Shown: positions 17,821 to 26,491 of the stretch, in pieces | Layout: each line of letters begins with the position of its first letter | Position numbering within the stretch: position 1 is the stretch's first letter | DNA from: Planctomycetota bacterium | Lineage (GTDB): Bacteria > Planctomycetota > SZUA-567 | Direction of reading: 5' to 3' | Length of the DNA stretch: 35,827 bases | NCBI GenBank assembly: GCA_031289115.1 | Contig: JAITQC010000110.1 | Coordinates: forward strand, 1 to 35,827 | The notes under the pieces: model-generated | Told to the model about the DNA's origin: nothing | The model's input: only the letters and a program-made list of their open reading frames with translations | Databases searched by the model: none | Program-made: the position numbers and the translations under genes

Positions 17821-19830
17821 ATGCATCGTAACACCCGCAGTCTAGCCCTGGTTCTTTTTCTGGTGACACTCACCGGTGGCCGCCTCCTGGCCGCCACCTC
17901 GCCCCACCCCTGGGACAACAAGCGGGTTTATTACCTTATCGAGTACCAGGGGGAACTGCGGGAAAAAGGTTTTTTCATCCGCCGGCCCGGCTCTTACCAA
18001 AAACGCCCCTGCATTATTTACGATGAGGAAAAAAACAGCCGGGTGGTGGAGAATGGCATTCCCCAGAGCCGCACCTTCATATCGCGTAGCATCACTAGCC
18101 CAGAGGGGCAGGCCTGGTTCCGGCATGAGGAAGTGGTGACCGGTGCCATGGGGGAGGAGACAGTTAAAATCGAGGGAGGCGTGGCGGAAATCGAGGCTAA
18201 CGGCTATTTTGGCGCCAGCTCCTCGATAAGCGTTCCCGAAGGCGTGCTTTTCGAGGTTTCTGGCGACTGGCTCGCCCACCAGCGGCTCCAAAGCGGGAAC
18301 CGCCTGAAGGTGTCAGTCCTTAACCGTGAGGAGAGGCGGGTGATAGAGGAGGAGGTGAGTATTGGTTCACCCCTACCCACTCCGCGTCAAGGCGGCGCTG
18401 GTTTATGGACCGGTGAGTTTAGCACCGCCGGCGAACCGGGGTTATCCGTGTTTTTCACCACTGACGGGCGGCTGCTGCGGCTTGAATCGGCGGGAATGGT
18501 CTATCAGGTGGTGACGCGGGAAGAATATGACCAGGAGCGGATAAAACCCGACAACCCCTATCTCGACCGGCTGCCGGAAAACGAACCCGACGTCTTACCC
18601 AACATGCCTTCCATCACTCTTGACACCGCCATCCCGGCCTGGGACACCTTCAGCTGGTTGCTACTGAAAGGAACCCCTTATGGCGAATGGGAACGCCAGG
18701 TAAGCGAATCCCCCTATGTCAGGATTGAAACCCGTAACGATGGGTGCTACCTCACATCCCTAAGAAACGCCCCCCACCTGGATGTGAACGCTACCCTCCC
18801 CTTGACGGTTCCCGCTGAAATCCAGCCTTATCTAGCGGCGAACTCTGGTTTTCCCGCCCAAAACACCCTGGCCATCCGCAGTTCCCGGGAAGCGGCGGTA
18901 GCCGACCCCGAGGGGAGGGACATTGAGTCAAACGCCCTCCGGGCGGTGAGTTACCTGGCTGGGTGGATTAACCAGTCGATTGGCCTGGAAAAGGGCTTTA
19001 ATCCCGACGCCACCGTGCTTGACGCGCTTCGCTCCCGGACAGCTGACCATTATGGACACGCCAGGATTTTTGCCACCCTGGCTAGGTCGCTAGGTATCCC
19101 TTCCCGGCTTTGCCAGGGGCTCCTGATTGAAACGGGTAAGGCTGTCTTCCACACCTGGGCTGAAGCCTGGATAAATGGCACTTGGATTCCGGTAGACACC
19201 ACGGTTAGCCGGGTAGGGTTGCCAGCTGGCTATATACTGGCGGAATTGTCTGGTCCGGACGGGGTGTTAAGTTCCGCTTTCCCGGATTATCTTAACCAGC
19301 CGGTCCTCGCCCTCACCATTGTCTCGGCCGGCCGCGAGACCCCGAACGGCAACCTGACTGAGCTTCGGGTTGGCGAACGCCTGACTTACGCCACCCAGGA
19401 AGGCGACTGGCTGGCCAATCTTTACTGGGGTTTCGCCCTACGCCTGCCGGGTGGCTGGGCGGGGCGGGCCCGTCTTAACTCAGTGGAAATCACCAGTCCC
19501 GACCGGCTGGCTAATATCAAGTGCGAAGCCCTGGCCGGGGATTTCCCGGTTGGCAACAAAGAGCTCGACGCCAATCTGGCCATTCTCCAGGCCAACCTCG
19601 AGTCTTTCCGTCTGATTGACCAGCGCCTGGTGTCTTTCGATCCGGATGGGGCGCTCCCCGCCCTGTTTATCGACTTCGCCTGCCAGCAAAACAACGCCAC
19701 CCTGCGTTGCCGCCAGTATATCCTGCCCCGCCGGCAAAGAGCCTTCCGCCTGTCTTTTTGGGCGCCGGCTGATATATTTGACTCCTTTGTTCCCTTTTTC
19801 GACCAGATTCTCGCCTCTTGCGAGTTTTAG
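17821..19830 (+). CDS. Exported transglutaminase-fold protein with missing catalytic cysteine
   Basis: The 669-residue protein has an N-terminal signal peptide (about 1-25, hydrophobic SLALVLFLVTLTGG, likely cleaved near LLAA). A large N-terminal beta-rich region of unknown fold follows (about 30-350). A transglutaminase-like domain then spans about 360-475 with LARSLGIPSR, FHTWAEAWI (His444) and WIPVDTT (Asp459). In the family the nucleophile sits in a GDCxxHAxLF context; here the aligned segment is ADHYGHARIF, so His410 stands where Cys should be. Two of the triad residues are kept, and the domain is probably non-hydrolytic, perhaps a binding or scaffold module. The C-terminal 170 residues are again beta-rich. 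AGGG lies 7 bases before ATG. Confidence 0.85.
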   Translation: MHRNTRSLALVLFLVTLTGGRLLAATSPHPWDNKRVYYLIEYQGELREKGFFIRRPGSYQKRPCIIYDEEKNSRVVENGIPQSRTFISRSITSPEGQAWFRHEEVVTGAMGEETVKIEGGVAEIEANGYFGASSSISVPEGVLFEVSGDWLAHQRLQSGNRLKVSVLNREERRVIEEEVSIGSPLPTPRQGGAGLWTGEFSTAGEPGLSVFFTTDGRLLRLESAGMVYQVVTREEYDQERIKPDNPYLDRLPENEPDVLPNMPSITLDTAIPAWDTFSWLLLKGTPYGEWERQVSESPYVRIETRNDGCYLTSLRNAPHLDVNATLPLTVPAEIQPYLAANSGFPAQNTLAIRSSREAAVADPEGRDIESNALRAVSYLAGWINQSIGLEKGFNPDATVLDALRSRTADHYGHARIFATLARSLGIPSRLCQGLLIETGKAVFHTWAEAWINGTWIPVDTTVSRVGLPAGYILAELSGPDGVLSSAFPDYLNQPVLALTIVSAGRETPNGNLTELRVGERLTYATQEGDWLANLYWGFALRLPGGWAGRARLNSVEITSPDRLANIKCEALAGDFPVGNKELDANLAILQANLESFRLIDQRLVSFDPDGALPALFIDFACQQNNATLRCRQYILPRRQRAFRLSFWAPADIFDSFVPFFDQILASCEF

Positions 19831-19999
19831 GCTCCGCCTGCCCCGCCCTCGGACAAACCCCGCTTCCCGCACCGTGGCGCTACTCCCCGCCAGAAAGAGG
19901 TCATTACCTCTCGCGACCGGCGGCGCCATACCTTGGTTAATCCCTGGTTTTTCCCCTATGTTTGGCAAAAACCGGAAACTCACCGCGTCACCCCAAACG

Positions 20000-22900
20000 C
20001 TAAAACTTGAGGGTTGCTTGTAAACTCCCGGTCACCCCTTCCCTTTTACCCACATAACCTTGAACCCCCAAGTCAAAGGACAGGGGGAGGGAACTGGAAG
20101 GAGTAAAGGTCAGGCCAAGCTCGCCTATGCCGCTATCTCCGCGCAGTTTGGGGGAGTCTATGGCGTAGCCGTTAGTGGTGGCACGGACTTTGCCGTCAAA
20201 TTCGTGTTCCCAGGCCGCTCCGACATAGGGGCTAACGTACTGGTTCACCCTGTAGGCGAAGCGGGAGCCTAAGCGCAGGCGAGTTGAATTCGCGTCCGCG
20301 AAGCTCACGGGGTCACCCGTGGACAAGGTGACGGAATTCCTTTCCTGCCGCGTCCAGAAGTATTTGCCATGTAGGTCGAGAGAAGCCGCGTCGTTGATGT
20401 TCCAGACATAGCCAGTTCCGAAGTGGAGGCCATAATAGGGAGAGGAAGAAGCGTATTCCGCCTGGCGCCCGGTGAAATCGCTTAGATCGGAACTGCCGTA
20501 CTTATTATGAACATTACCCGCTCGTCCGGAGGCTTCGGCGTAAAAATGCCCAGAGCCGGTATTGACAAAGTCCATGCGGCCTAAAATGCCGCCGCCGAGA
20601 TAGTATATATCGCCCCCGCCCTGTACCGAAGCGGAAGGGGCGAAGGAATTGTGCGTGTCATAGGAACCGTTGCCATAATCGAAAAAGGCCCCGAGGGTCA
20701 ACCCGCCCGACCTGAGGTCAGCGCCCCAGGAAAGGCCGGTCAGTAGAGAAATACTACTCATGTCCACATGGGAGCCGGTATGGTACCTGACAGAACCGCC
20801 GGAGATCGTGCCGAAGGTGGCGAGACCATAGTTAGTCGTAAGTCCAGCCCGAGCCGTTCTTGCCGCCCGCACCGCCGAATCTATGCCTTGCCCGGCCAGA
20901 AGGTCGGCGCCTTGGTTGACCAGAATCATACCGGCGAGATAGCCTTCGGACAGGGCCTTGGTCTGTTCGTTAAGGCCGGTTTTGGTCACGTTAGCCAACA
21001 GTTTGTTGCCATTCACAAGAAGCTCAAACTCGTATTTCAGGGTCACGCCGAGCATCCCCTGCCCATTGGTCGTGGAATTGACCGGAGCGCCGCCAAGCAT
21101 ACCCGCGCTCGCGTCTATAAGCGTTATCTGATCGCCTTTTTGCAGAGGTGAGCTTTGTCCGTCAATACCCAGGTTGACCCGGGAGCCGAAAATATCAGCC
21201 GTCCCGGTTACATTGAGCATGGTGTCGTTGTTGACAGCGCTGGCGGGCAGATAGAAGTTCATGGTTCCGCCCGCCACATTCAGGTTGCCGGTGTAATTGG
21301 CGTTCAGGCCACGCACCTCGAGTTGGGAGAGATTTACCGTGTTGCTTCCGTCATCGAAGGTCGCTCCACCGTGAATGGTGAGTAGGTCAGATATGGCACC
21401 AGAGCCAGACAGGGCCAAAGTCCCGGTTTCCACCCTGGTCATGCCACCATAGCTGTTCGCGCCGGAGAGAATCAGTGTTCCCGCCCCGGTCTTGGTCAGA
21501 GTTCCGCTGCCGGAAATGACGTCGCCATAGGTAACTGTATCGGAACGGTTGAAGACGAGAGTAGCGTTGTTAAGGATATCGCCAGTAATGCCGCCCGTTG
21601 TGCCGCCGGCGCCGATCTGCAAGGTTCCGGCGCTAATCGTGGTGTTTCCGGTGTAAGTATTGTTACCAGTCAGGATAAGCGTACCCTCGCCTTTTTTAGT
21701 CAGGCTATTCCCGTCCCAACCAGCCTGCTTATTGGTCGAAGCAGAGTTGTCGCCTAAGACCGCGCCCATGCTGAAGCTCTGGCCGTCCGCGATAGTGAAG
21801 TCGCCGTGCGCCTTGCGGGTCGGGTCGGTTGAATCCCAAGTGAGCCGGGTTTCCACCTTGATATCGTTACCGTCCTTGAAGACCGAAGCGGAGAGGAAGT
21901 CCGCGTTTGCCTGCCCAGCGACAGTGCCGGCGGGATTGGAACCAGTTATGCCACTCGAAGTGATCAGGGTCTGAATATTTCTGGACGCATTATACGGAAC
22001 GCTCTCATCCGGCGTGTAGCCGGTAATGTCAAAGGTGACACCGCTTCCTATGCTGACGCTTCCGGCCGAGACTACGGGGGTCGCGCCTACGCTTAGGCCA
22101 AGCGCCGTACTGTTGCCAAGGGTAAATGCGCCGGAGGCGGTCAGGCTTACGCCGTTGCTCACCACCAGCTTGCCAGCGTTGGCGCTAACGTTGATTTGAT
22201 TCACATTTCCGCCCAGGGTCAGGGTTCCGGTTCCGGTTTTAGCAATGCTCCCCGCGCCGGAAATGCTTCCTGCGAAATTGATAGCGTTGGCGTTTGTGTT
22301 CAGGGTGACAGTGGTCTGCGAGCTACCGGTCGGCGTCGTGTCCAGTGTGTTGATGTTGGCGTTCCCAGCGTAGGTGAAGTTGATGGTATTAAAATTCCGC
22401 ACCGCCCCGATCTGCGTCGGCGCGGCGTTCATGTTAAGCGTGTTGTTGGTGAACGCATCGCCTGATGTCGCTACGAGGTCTTTCCCCACAAAGCCGCCGT
22501 AGAGAGTGTTAGCGCCTAGGTTAATACTACCCGAGATGGTCACGGTATTCCCGGTGGCGGAGCCAATTTCCCCAAGCCCGTCAACCTTACTGAATCCGCC
22601 GAAAATATTTCCATGTACCGCGCCGCCGCTGAGGGTAACGGTATTGCCCCGTGCGATACTGTACATGCCGCTACCATCGGAATCGGCAAACCCGCCGTAA
22701 ACATTACCAGCCACCGTCCCGCCGCTGATGGTGACTATGTTGCCCTCAGCGGTGGCGGTGGCGGAATAGCTGTCGGCCCACCCGCCGAAAACATTACTAT
22801 TCACCGTGCCACCGCTAATGGTGACTATGTTGCCGGTGGCCGTAGCAGAGCCGCGGCTTTCGGCATACCCGCCAAGAACTTCCCAGCCCACCCTGCCGCC

Positions 22901-23395
22901 ATTTTCGACAGTGACCGTGTTGCCCTCGGCCGTGGCGGAGTCGGAGCCGGAGCCGGAGCGGTAGGCATCCCCACCAAGAACCTTACTACCCACCCAGCCG
23001 CCGTTTTTGACAAAGACTTTGTTGCCTTTAGCCACGGCGGTGCCGGAAGAGGTTCCGGCATACCCGCCATAAACATGATAAGTGTCCGCCGTGTGGCCGT
23101 AGATAGTGACTTGGTTCCTCTCGACTGAGACTGCAGAAGATGCATCAGCCTGTCCGCCGAAAACACTTCCTCCGCTCACAGAGCCGTTGCTTCCCACCTC
23201 GACAGTGTTGTCGTTTGGAACGCCAGCATACCCTGTGCCGTTCGGGGATGTGCCGTTGCCGGAAACATCTCCGGTTACCGAGTCGGTGATACTAATATTC
23301 TGTGCAAAAGCGTCAGGCAGGGAAGCGCACAACAGGCCGAGGGTCAGGCCGAAAATTAGCCAGCCTTTGCGGACTGGGGCCGTTACATTGGTCAT
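20000..23395 (-). CDS. Type V autotransporter with repeat-built passenger
   Basis: This 1131-residue protein is secreted by its own C-terminal barrel. A signal peptide (about 1-31, hydrophobic WLIFGLTLGLLCASL, cleaved near AFA-Q) leads into a passenger whose first part (about 60-300) is tandem units of about 32 residues. The units share the pattern GNxVTIxGGxVxGNVxGGxA, predicting a parallel beta-helix. Two passenger-associated transport repeats follow (LTKKGEGTLILTGNNTYTG, LTKTGAGTLILSGANSYGG). The last about 260 residues form the autotransporter barrel, ending in aromatic-rich strands and a terminal Phe (ATLKF). ATG 23395 was chosen because GGAGG lies 7 bases upstream and the signal peptide starts there; upstream in-frame sequence is implausible. 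Passenger function is unknown, possibly adhesion. Confidence 0.9.
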   Translation of the reverse strand: MTNVTAPVRKGWLIFGLTLGLLCASLPDAFAQNISITDSVTGDVSGNGTSPNGTGYAGVPNDNTVEVGSNGSVSGGSVFGGQADASSAVSVERNQVTIYGHTADTYHVYGGYAGTSSGTAVAKGNKVFVKNGGWVGSKVLGGDAYRSGSGSDSATAEGNTVTVENGGRVGWEVLGGYAESRGSATATGNIVTISGGTVNSNVFGGWADSYSATATAEGNIVTISGGTVAGNVYGGFADSDGSGMYSIARGNTVTLSGGAVHGNIFGGFSKVDGLGEIGSATGNTVTISGSINLGANTLYGGFVGKDLVATSGDAFTNNTLNMNAAPTQIGAVRNFNTINFTYAGNANINTLDTTPTGSSQTTVTLNTNANAINFAGSISGAGSIAKTGTGTLTLGGNVNQINVSANAGKLVVSNGVSLTASGAFTLGNSTALGLSVGATPVVSAGSVSIGSGVTFDITGYTPDESVPYNASRNIQTLITSSGITGSNPAGTVAGQANADFLSASVFKDGNDIKVETRLTWDSTDPTRKAHGDFTIADGQSFSMGAVLGDNSASTNKQAGWDGNSLTKKGEGTLILTGNNTYTGNTTISAGTLQIGAGGTTGGITGDILNNATLVFNRSDTVTYGDVISGSGTLTKTGAGTLILSGANSYGGMTRVETGTLALSGSGAISDLLTIHGGATFDDGSNTVNLSQLEVRGLNANYTGNLNVAGGTMNFYLPASAVNNDTMLNVTGTADIFGSRVNLGIDGQSSPLQKGDQITLIDASAGMLGGAPVNSTTNGQGMLGVTLKYEFELLVNGNKLLANVTKTGLNEQTKALSEGYLAGMILVNQGADLLAGQGIDSAVRAARTARAGLTTNYGLATFGTISGGSVRYHTGSHVDMSSISLLTGLSWGADLRSGGLTLGAFFDYGNGSYDTHNSFAPSASVQGGGDIYYLGGGILGRMDFVNTGSGHFYAEASGRAGNVHNKYGSSDLSDFTGRQAEYASSSPYYGLHFGTGYVWNINDAASLDLHGKYFWTRQERNSVTLSTGDPVSFADANSTRLRLGSRFAYRVNQYVSPYVGAAWEHEFDGKVRATTNGYAIDSPKLRGDSGIGELGLTFTPSSSLPLSFDLGVQGYVGKREGVTGSLQATLKF

Positions 23396-23639
23396 AATCC
23401 GACCTCCAAGGTAAGAGTTCTTGATAAAAAACCCTCCTCTTGGAAAAGACCGGGCCAGAATTTTAAAATGAAGAAACCGCCAACAGACGCACAGACTCTT
23501 AAGCCAGACGATGCGTAAGTAAGTAAGCGCAAAAATAAGCTGACTAATATTATGCACCTCACTTTAATACGGAAATGCGTGATATTGAGAAAATCCAACC
23601 GATCAATACCCGCTATCAGCGATCTTCTCGCTTCTAGAT

Positions 23640-24475
23640 AAGCCTACCCGTCACCAAGGGGCTACCGCCGAAGCGAAAACCTACCGATGGAGTGGCTGTC
23701 TACTTAAGAACGCCAGCTACAGCCGGCGGGTCTACCGCAAGGCCAGGGAAGGAAGCCAACCTCCCGACTCCAAGGCACAATTCGAATATATCACCGCTCG
23801 GTCGATCCACTTCAGACGCGAAAAACAACCGGTCATTTCGCTAGACACGAAAAAGAAGGAATTGGTAAGCGATTTCAAGAACAGCGGGCGTGAATGGCGT
23901 CCCGCCGGAGAGCCAGAAGAAGCTTAGGTCCAGGATTTCCTGGACAAGAAGCTGGGGAAGACGCCCCCCTTCGGCCTCTACGACGTGACGGAGAACGAAG
24001 ATTGGGTAAAAGTCAGTAGCTACCCTGACACAGCGCGTTTCACTGGTGAAGCCATTTGGCGCTGGTGACGTAAGAAGGGCCGCCAGCATTACGGCAAGTG
24101 CGTCCGGGAAGATAATAATTATGGCCAACGGCGGGAGGTCTGAGCCCTCGCCTAGGGAAGACGGCGTTACCGACCTTGGCGAATCGGTTGGCTGTTCCGG
24201 CGCATTTGTGCAATATTTCGCCGGGAACAAGCAAGTGGAACCAGATAGAACAGCGGATGTTTTGCCATAGCAGCTAAAACTGGCGCGGGCGTCGGCGGGT
24301 TAGTCACAAAGTGAGGGTAAATCTGAATGCCGCTACCACAACGCGCCCAGGTCTTCGGATTACCGCGGGCAAGGGCGCCAACAAATACCCACTCGGGGTG
24401 AAGGTGAGCTACAAAGAGTAGACTCGCTCAAATTACACGGCAAGCGAAGCCATTCCGACTGGCAAACTCTGCCCA
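23640..24475 (+). pseudogene. Decayed ISAzo13-family (Rhodopirellula-type DDE) transposase
   Basis: Conceptual translation gives family blocks spread over two or more frames and broken by stops. In order they are YRKAREGSQPPDSKAQFEYI, QPVISLDTKKKELVSDFKNS, GREWRPAGEP (then a stop), DFLDKKLGKTPPFGLYDVT and MANGGRSEP (position of the TADGG motif). They end with SPGTSKWNQIEQRMF, NWRGRRRVSHKVRV and NAATTTRPGLRI. These match, in order, the catalytic part of ISAzo13-type transposases. At least three in-frame stops and two frameshifts show it is dead. The stretch has lower GC than its neighbours. I could not define terminal inverted repeats, and the 5' third of the gene is not recognisable. Confidence 0.85.
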
Positions 24476-24793
24476 CCCCAACAGCCCCACTTCACTCTCC
24501 AGGTGAAGAAGAAAACATGTTACTATACTGTACCACACGGAACAGGTAAAATACAATTAAATAAGATAGCTCGAATGTCAGAGAAATGAGATTAACCGGT
24601 TTATTCTAAAGGAGTTGAAACGGTGTTACTCAATATGTGGAAGTGCGCTTTGCTGACACCTGGCAAAATACCTAGGTGGCGCCGCTGTCAGCATAGCTGC
24701 CGCGTCGCAAAAGGCAGAGGAAACAAGCGTCTTTGATTCGTGACCTTACTGCGGCGTTAGGACGACTTTTACCTCGAAGATAAAGGACAGGCC
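24476..24793. other. Non-coding gap between transposase remnant and aldolase gene
   Basis: This 318-base stretch is AT-richer in its left half and holds no recognisable gene. A 37-codon frame from GTG 24623 to 24736 has a good AAAGGAG upstream but encodes a basic, Cys/Trp-containing peptide with no family resemblance. It may be more transposon-derived debris. Confidence 0.4.
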
Positions 24794-25441
24794 TTATTTT
24801 TGTCCGTAGGAATTGGTGAAAAAGCGGTGCATATGCCCAACATCGGCCGGGTCAATAACCTTGGGTTCCAGACCCATGGACTTGACCTTCACATAAACCT
24901 CGGACGCCTTCTCCAAGACGCCGCAGGAGCGAAAAGCGATTTTCATGTCCTCCCCCACCACCAAGGCGCCGTGATTGGGAAGTAGCGCGGCGCGGTGACC
25001 TGCCTCAATCACCTTGGACACGTTTTCCCCCAGTAACGGTGTGCCGGGAATAGCGTATTTGCTAACTGGAGCCAGTTCCCCCAGGGTCTGGGCAAACTCC
25101 TCGGTAATGGCGGGTAACTCCACTCCCGCTACCGCCATAATGGTTGAATACAGGGCGTGGGTGTGGATGATAGCGTTAAACTTGGGATTATGCTGGAAAA
25201 TATAGATGTGCATGTCTTTTTCAATGCTAGGCTTACGCATACCCTTGACACGCTTGCCCTTGGCGTCAAATACCACGATGTCGTCCTCAGTACACTTCTT
25301 GTAATCCATACCGCTGGGGGTCAGGTAAATTTTACCGCTCTTCGGATCACGGGCGCTGATGTTTCCCCAGGTGGAAACGGTAAGAGCTTGCCTAGCCATT
25401 TCCTTGGCCGCCTCGACCACCATTTTTTCATAGTTGGGCAT
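24794..25441 (-). CDS. Class II aldolase/adducin family protein, fuculose/rhamnulose-1-phosphate aldolase-like
   Basis: The 215-residue protein has the FucA-type zinc site: Glu74 (SIEKD), His93 and His95 (IIHTHA), and His157 (LPNHGAL). The N-terminal WGNISARD and LTPSGMDY segments form the phosphate-binding part. Such enzymes split L-fuculose-1-P or L-rhamnulose-1-P into DHAP and L-lactaldehyde. Length equals E. coli FucA (215) and is shorter than RhaD (about 274). With a rhamnulokinase-like kinase in the same island, a 6-deoxy-ketose-1-phosphate is the natural substrate guess. A related ribulose-phosphate-type substrate cannot be excluded. AGGA precedes the ATG by 7 bases. It lies 73 bases downstream of the C_GCAxxG gene, probably co-transcribed. 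Confidence 0.88.
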   Translation of the reverse strand: MPNYEKMVVEAAKEMARQALTVSTWGNISARDPKSGKIYLTPSGMDYKKCTEDDIVVFDAKGKRVKGMRKPSIEKDMHIYIFQHNPKFNAIIHTHALYSTIMAVAGVELPAITEEFAQTLGELAPVSKYAIPGTPLLGENVSKVIEAGHRAALLPNHGALVVGEDMKIAFRSCGVLEKASEVYVKVKSMGLEPKVIDPADVGHMHRFFTNSYGQK

Positions 25442-25514
25442 AATTAGTCCTTTGTCAGGAAGGGAAAAGAGGCTCTGCCAGTGACACTACCGAGGCGGAA
25501 CTCTCCCGGGAAAA

Positions 25515-26144
25515 TCACACCGCCAATAGCTCGGCCAAAGTCGGACCCTTTTTCTTGTGCTTACCCAGGTAAGCAGGGTTAAGTTCGATGTTTTGCTCAG
25601 TCTCAAGAAGTATCTCCCTCACCAGTCCCGCCGTGGTCGCCACTAGTTCAGCGCAGTGCGCCGTGTGCTCGGGATGACCCCAGCGCACCTCGCGGGTGAG
25701 AAGGCGGCAGCAACTGTGTTTGAAAGCCTGCTGGAAACGATCGTGAAGTTCCTTGGTGAGGTCAAACACCAGTGTTTCGTCCAGGTGGGACTCGGTGCGG
25801 CCATAGAGGCAGCTTATAACCATGGTGCCGCCGGTCAGGCAGCCACAGGCGCACTTGGCCTTGCCAATGCCAGCTGACAGACCAGTGGCCATGCGGAGGC
25901 TTTCCTTGCCTAAACCAAGTTTCAAGCGTTCATTAAACGCCTTGAGAATGGATTCAGTGCAGTGAAACCCGGTAAAAAAGTAACGCCGGGCCAGATCCAT
26001 AACGGTCTCAACCGGTGGCGTCACCCGTTTGGCCTTTGGCGCACTCCGGCTTTTTCCCTTCGGGGACAAGGCCTTCGCCGTCTTCCCGGCTGCCTTACGC
26101 CGGGGAGTCGGACGGCCCTCTTTTTTGCTCGCAGCCACATTCAC
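25515..26144 (-). CDS. C_GCAxxG_C_C family protein with basic N-terminal tail
   Basis: Residues about 45-175 match the C_GCAxxG_C_C family (putative redox or metal-binding proteins): FHCTESILKAF, then a glycine-rich turn KLGLGKESLRMATGL, then CACGCLTGGTMVISCLYG. Cysteines are at 62, 98, 100, 102, 112, 145, 146 and 164. Residues 1-44 are a Lys/Arg/Pro/Ala-rich tail with no hydrophobic core, unusual for the family and not a signal peptide; it could bind nucleic acid or a partner. The family is widespread in anaerobes and its biochemistry is largely undefined. GGAAAGGGG precedes the ATG. It sits between the ABC-importer terminator and the aldolase. Confidence 0.85.
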   Translation of the reverse strand: MNVAASKKEGRPTPRRKAAGKTAKALSPKGKSRSAPKAKRVTPPVETVMDLARRYFFTGFHCTESILKAFNERLKLGLGKESLRMATGLSAGIGKAKCACGCLTGGTMVISCLYGRTESHLDETLVFDLTKELHDRFQQAFKHSCCRLLTREVRWGHPEHTAHCAELVATTAGLVREILLETEQNIELNPAYLGKHKKKGPTLAELLAV

Positions 26145-26491
26145 CCCTTTCCTTTAAAACCCATCGCCTTTGCTGTACCCTGCAATTTAAAATGACCACC
26201 CGGTTGCCGGCAATAACTTTTTCCTTGGCTGACACCCGCCGCCGCCTGGGTCAAGTGGTTTTTCCCGCCCCGCCGGGGGACTGGTCGACGCCTGGCGGGA
26301 AGGGACTCCCAAAAAAAACGTCGTTTCCCTAGGAAAAACCCGGGAAGTGGTAAACCAACTTCCCGGGTTGGGGTAGTAATTTCCCCCTTGAGTCCCCGTA
26401 GAGGGAGAAGGGAGGAGGTATGCATCGGGGCGTCTAAAACGTCACCTGCCGTCTAGCGGCGTAGTCCTCCGGATTGTCCCAGGGTTAAACC
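26145..26491 (-). other. Intergenic region with rbsB-side terminator and leader of the C_GCAxxG gene
   Basis: This 347-base gap contains the strong hairpin at 26337-26369 and, on the minus strand, a weak possible promoter for the downstream gene (TTGCCG, 17 bases, TTAAAT at about 26185-26213). No coding sequence is seen. Confidence 0.45.
26332..26369 (-). terminator. Rho-independent terminator of the kinase-to-binding-protein operon
   Basis: On the minus strand a perfect 12-bp stem AACCCGGGAAGT/ACTTCCCGGGTT (9-base loop) is followed directly by a T run. It lies about 120 bases after the binding-protein stop and is the strongest terminator in the window. It separates the importer operon from the C_GCAxxG-aldolase pair. 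Confidence 0.85.

Noticed and set aside
19897-19912. Small inverted repeat AGAGGT/ACCTCT between the convergent transglutaminase-fold and autotransporter genes
   Set aside because: The stem is only 6 bp with no T run on either strand, too weak to call a terminator.
22613-23128. Open frame of 171 codons on the plus strand within the autotransporter gene
   Set aside because: Its repetitive Gly/Ala/Pro composition mirrors the passenger repeats on the other strand; there is no ribosome site or family match.
22450-23200. Regularly repeated DNA that could suggest a CRISPR array
   Set aside because: The repeats are in-frame protein repeats of the autotransporter passenger, imperfect and about 95 bases long, with no spacers or cas genes.
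23396-23557. Longer autotransporter start at 23557
   Set aside because: It would put 54 non-secretory residues before a perfect signal peptide; GGAGG correctly spaced before 23395 marks the real start.
24623-24736. 37-codon frame with a good AAAGGAG upstream
   Set aside because: The peptide is basic and Cys/Trp-rich with no recognisable relative, next to transposon debris; there is too little evidence for a gene.
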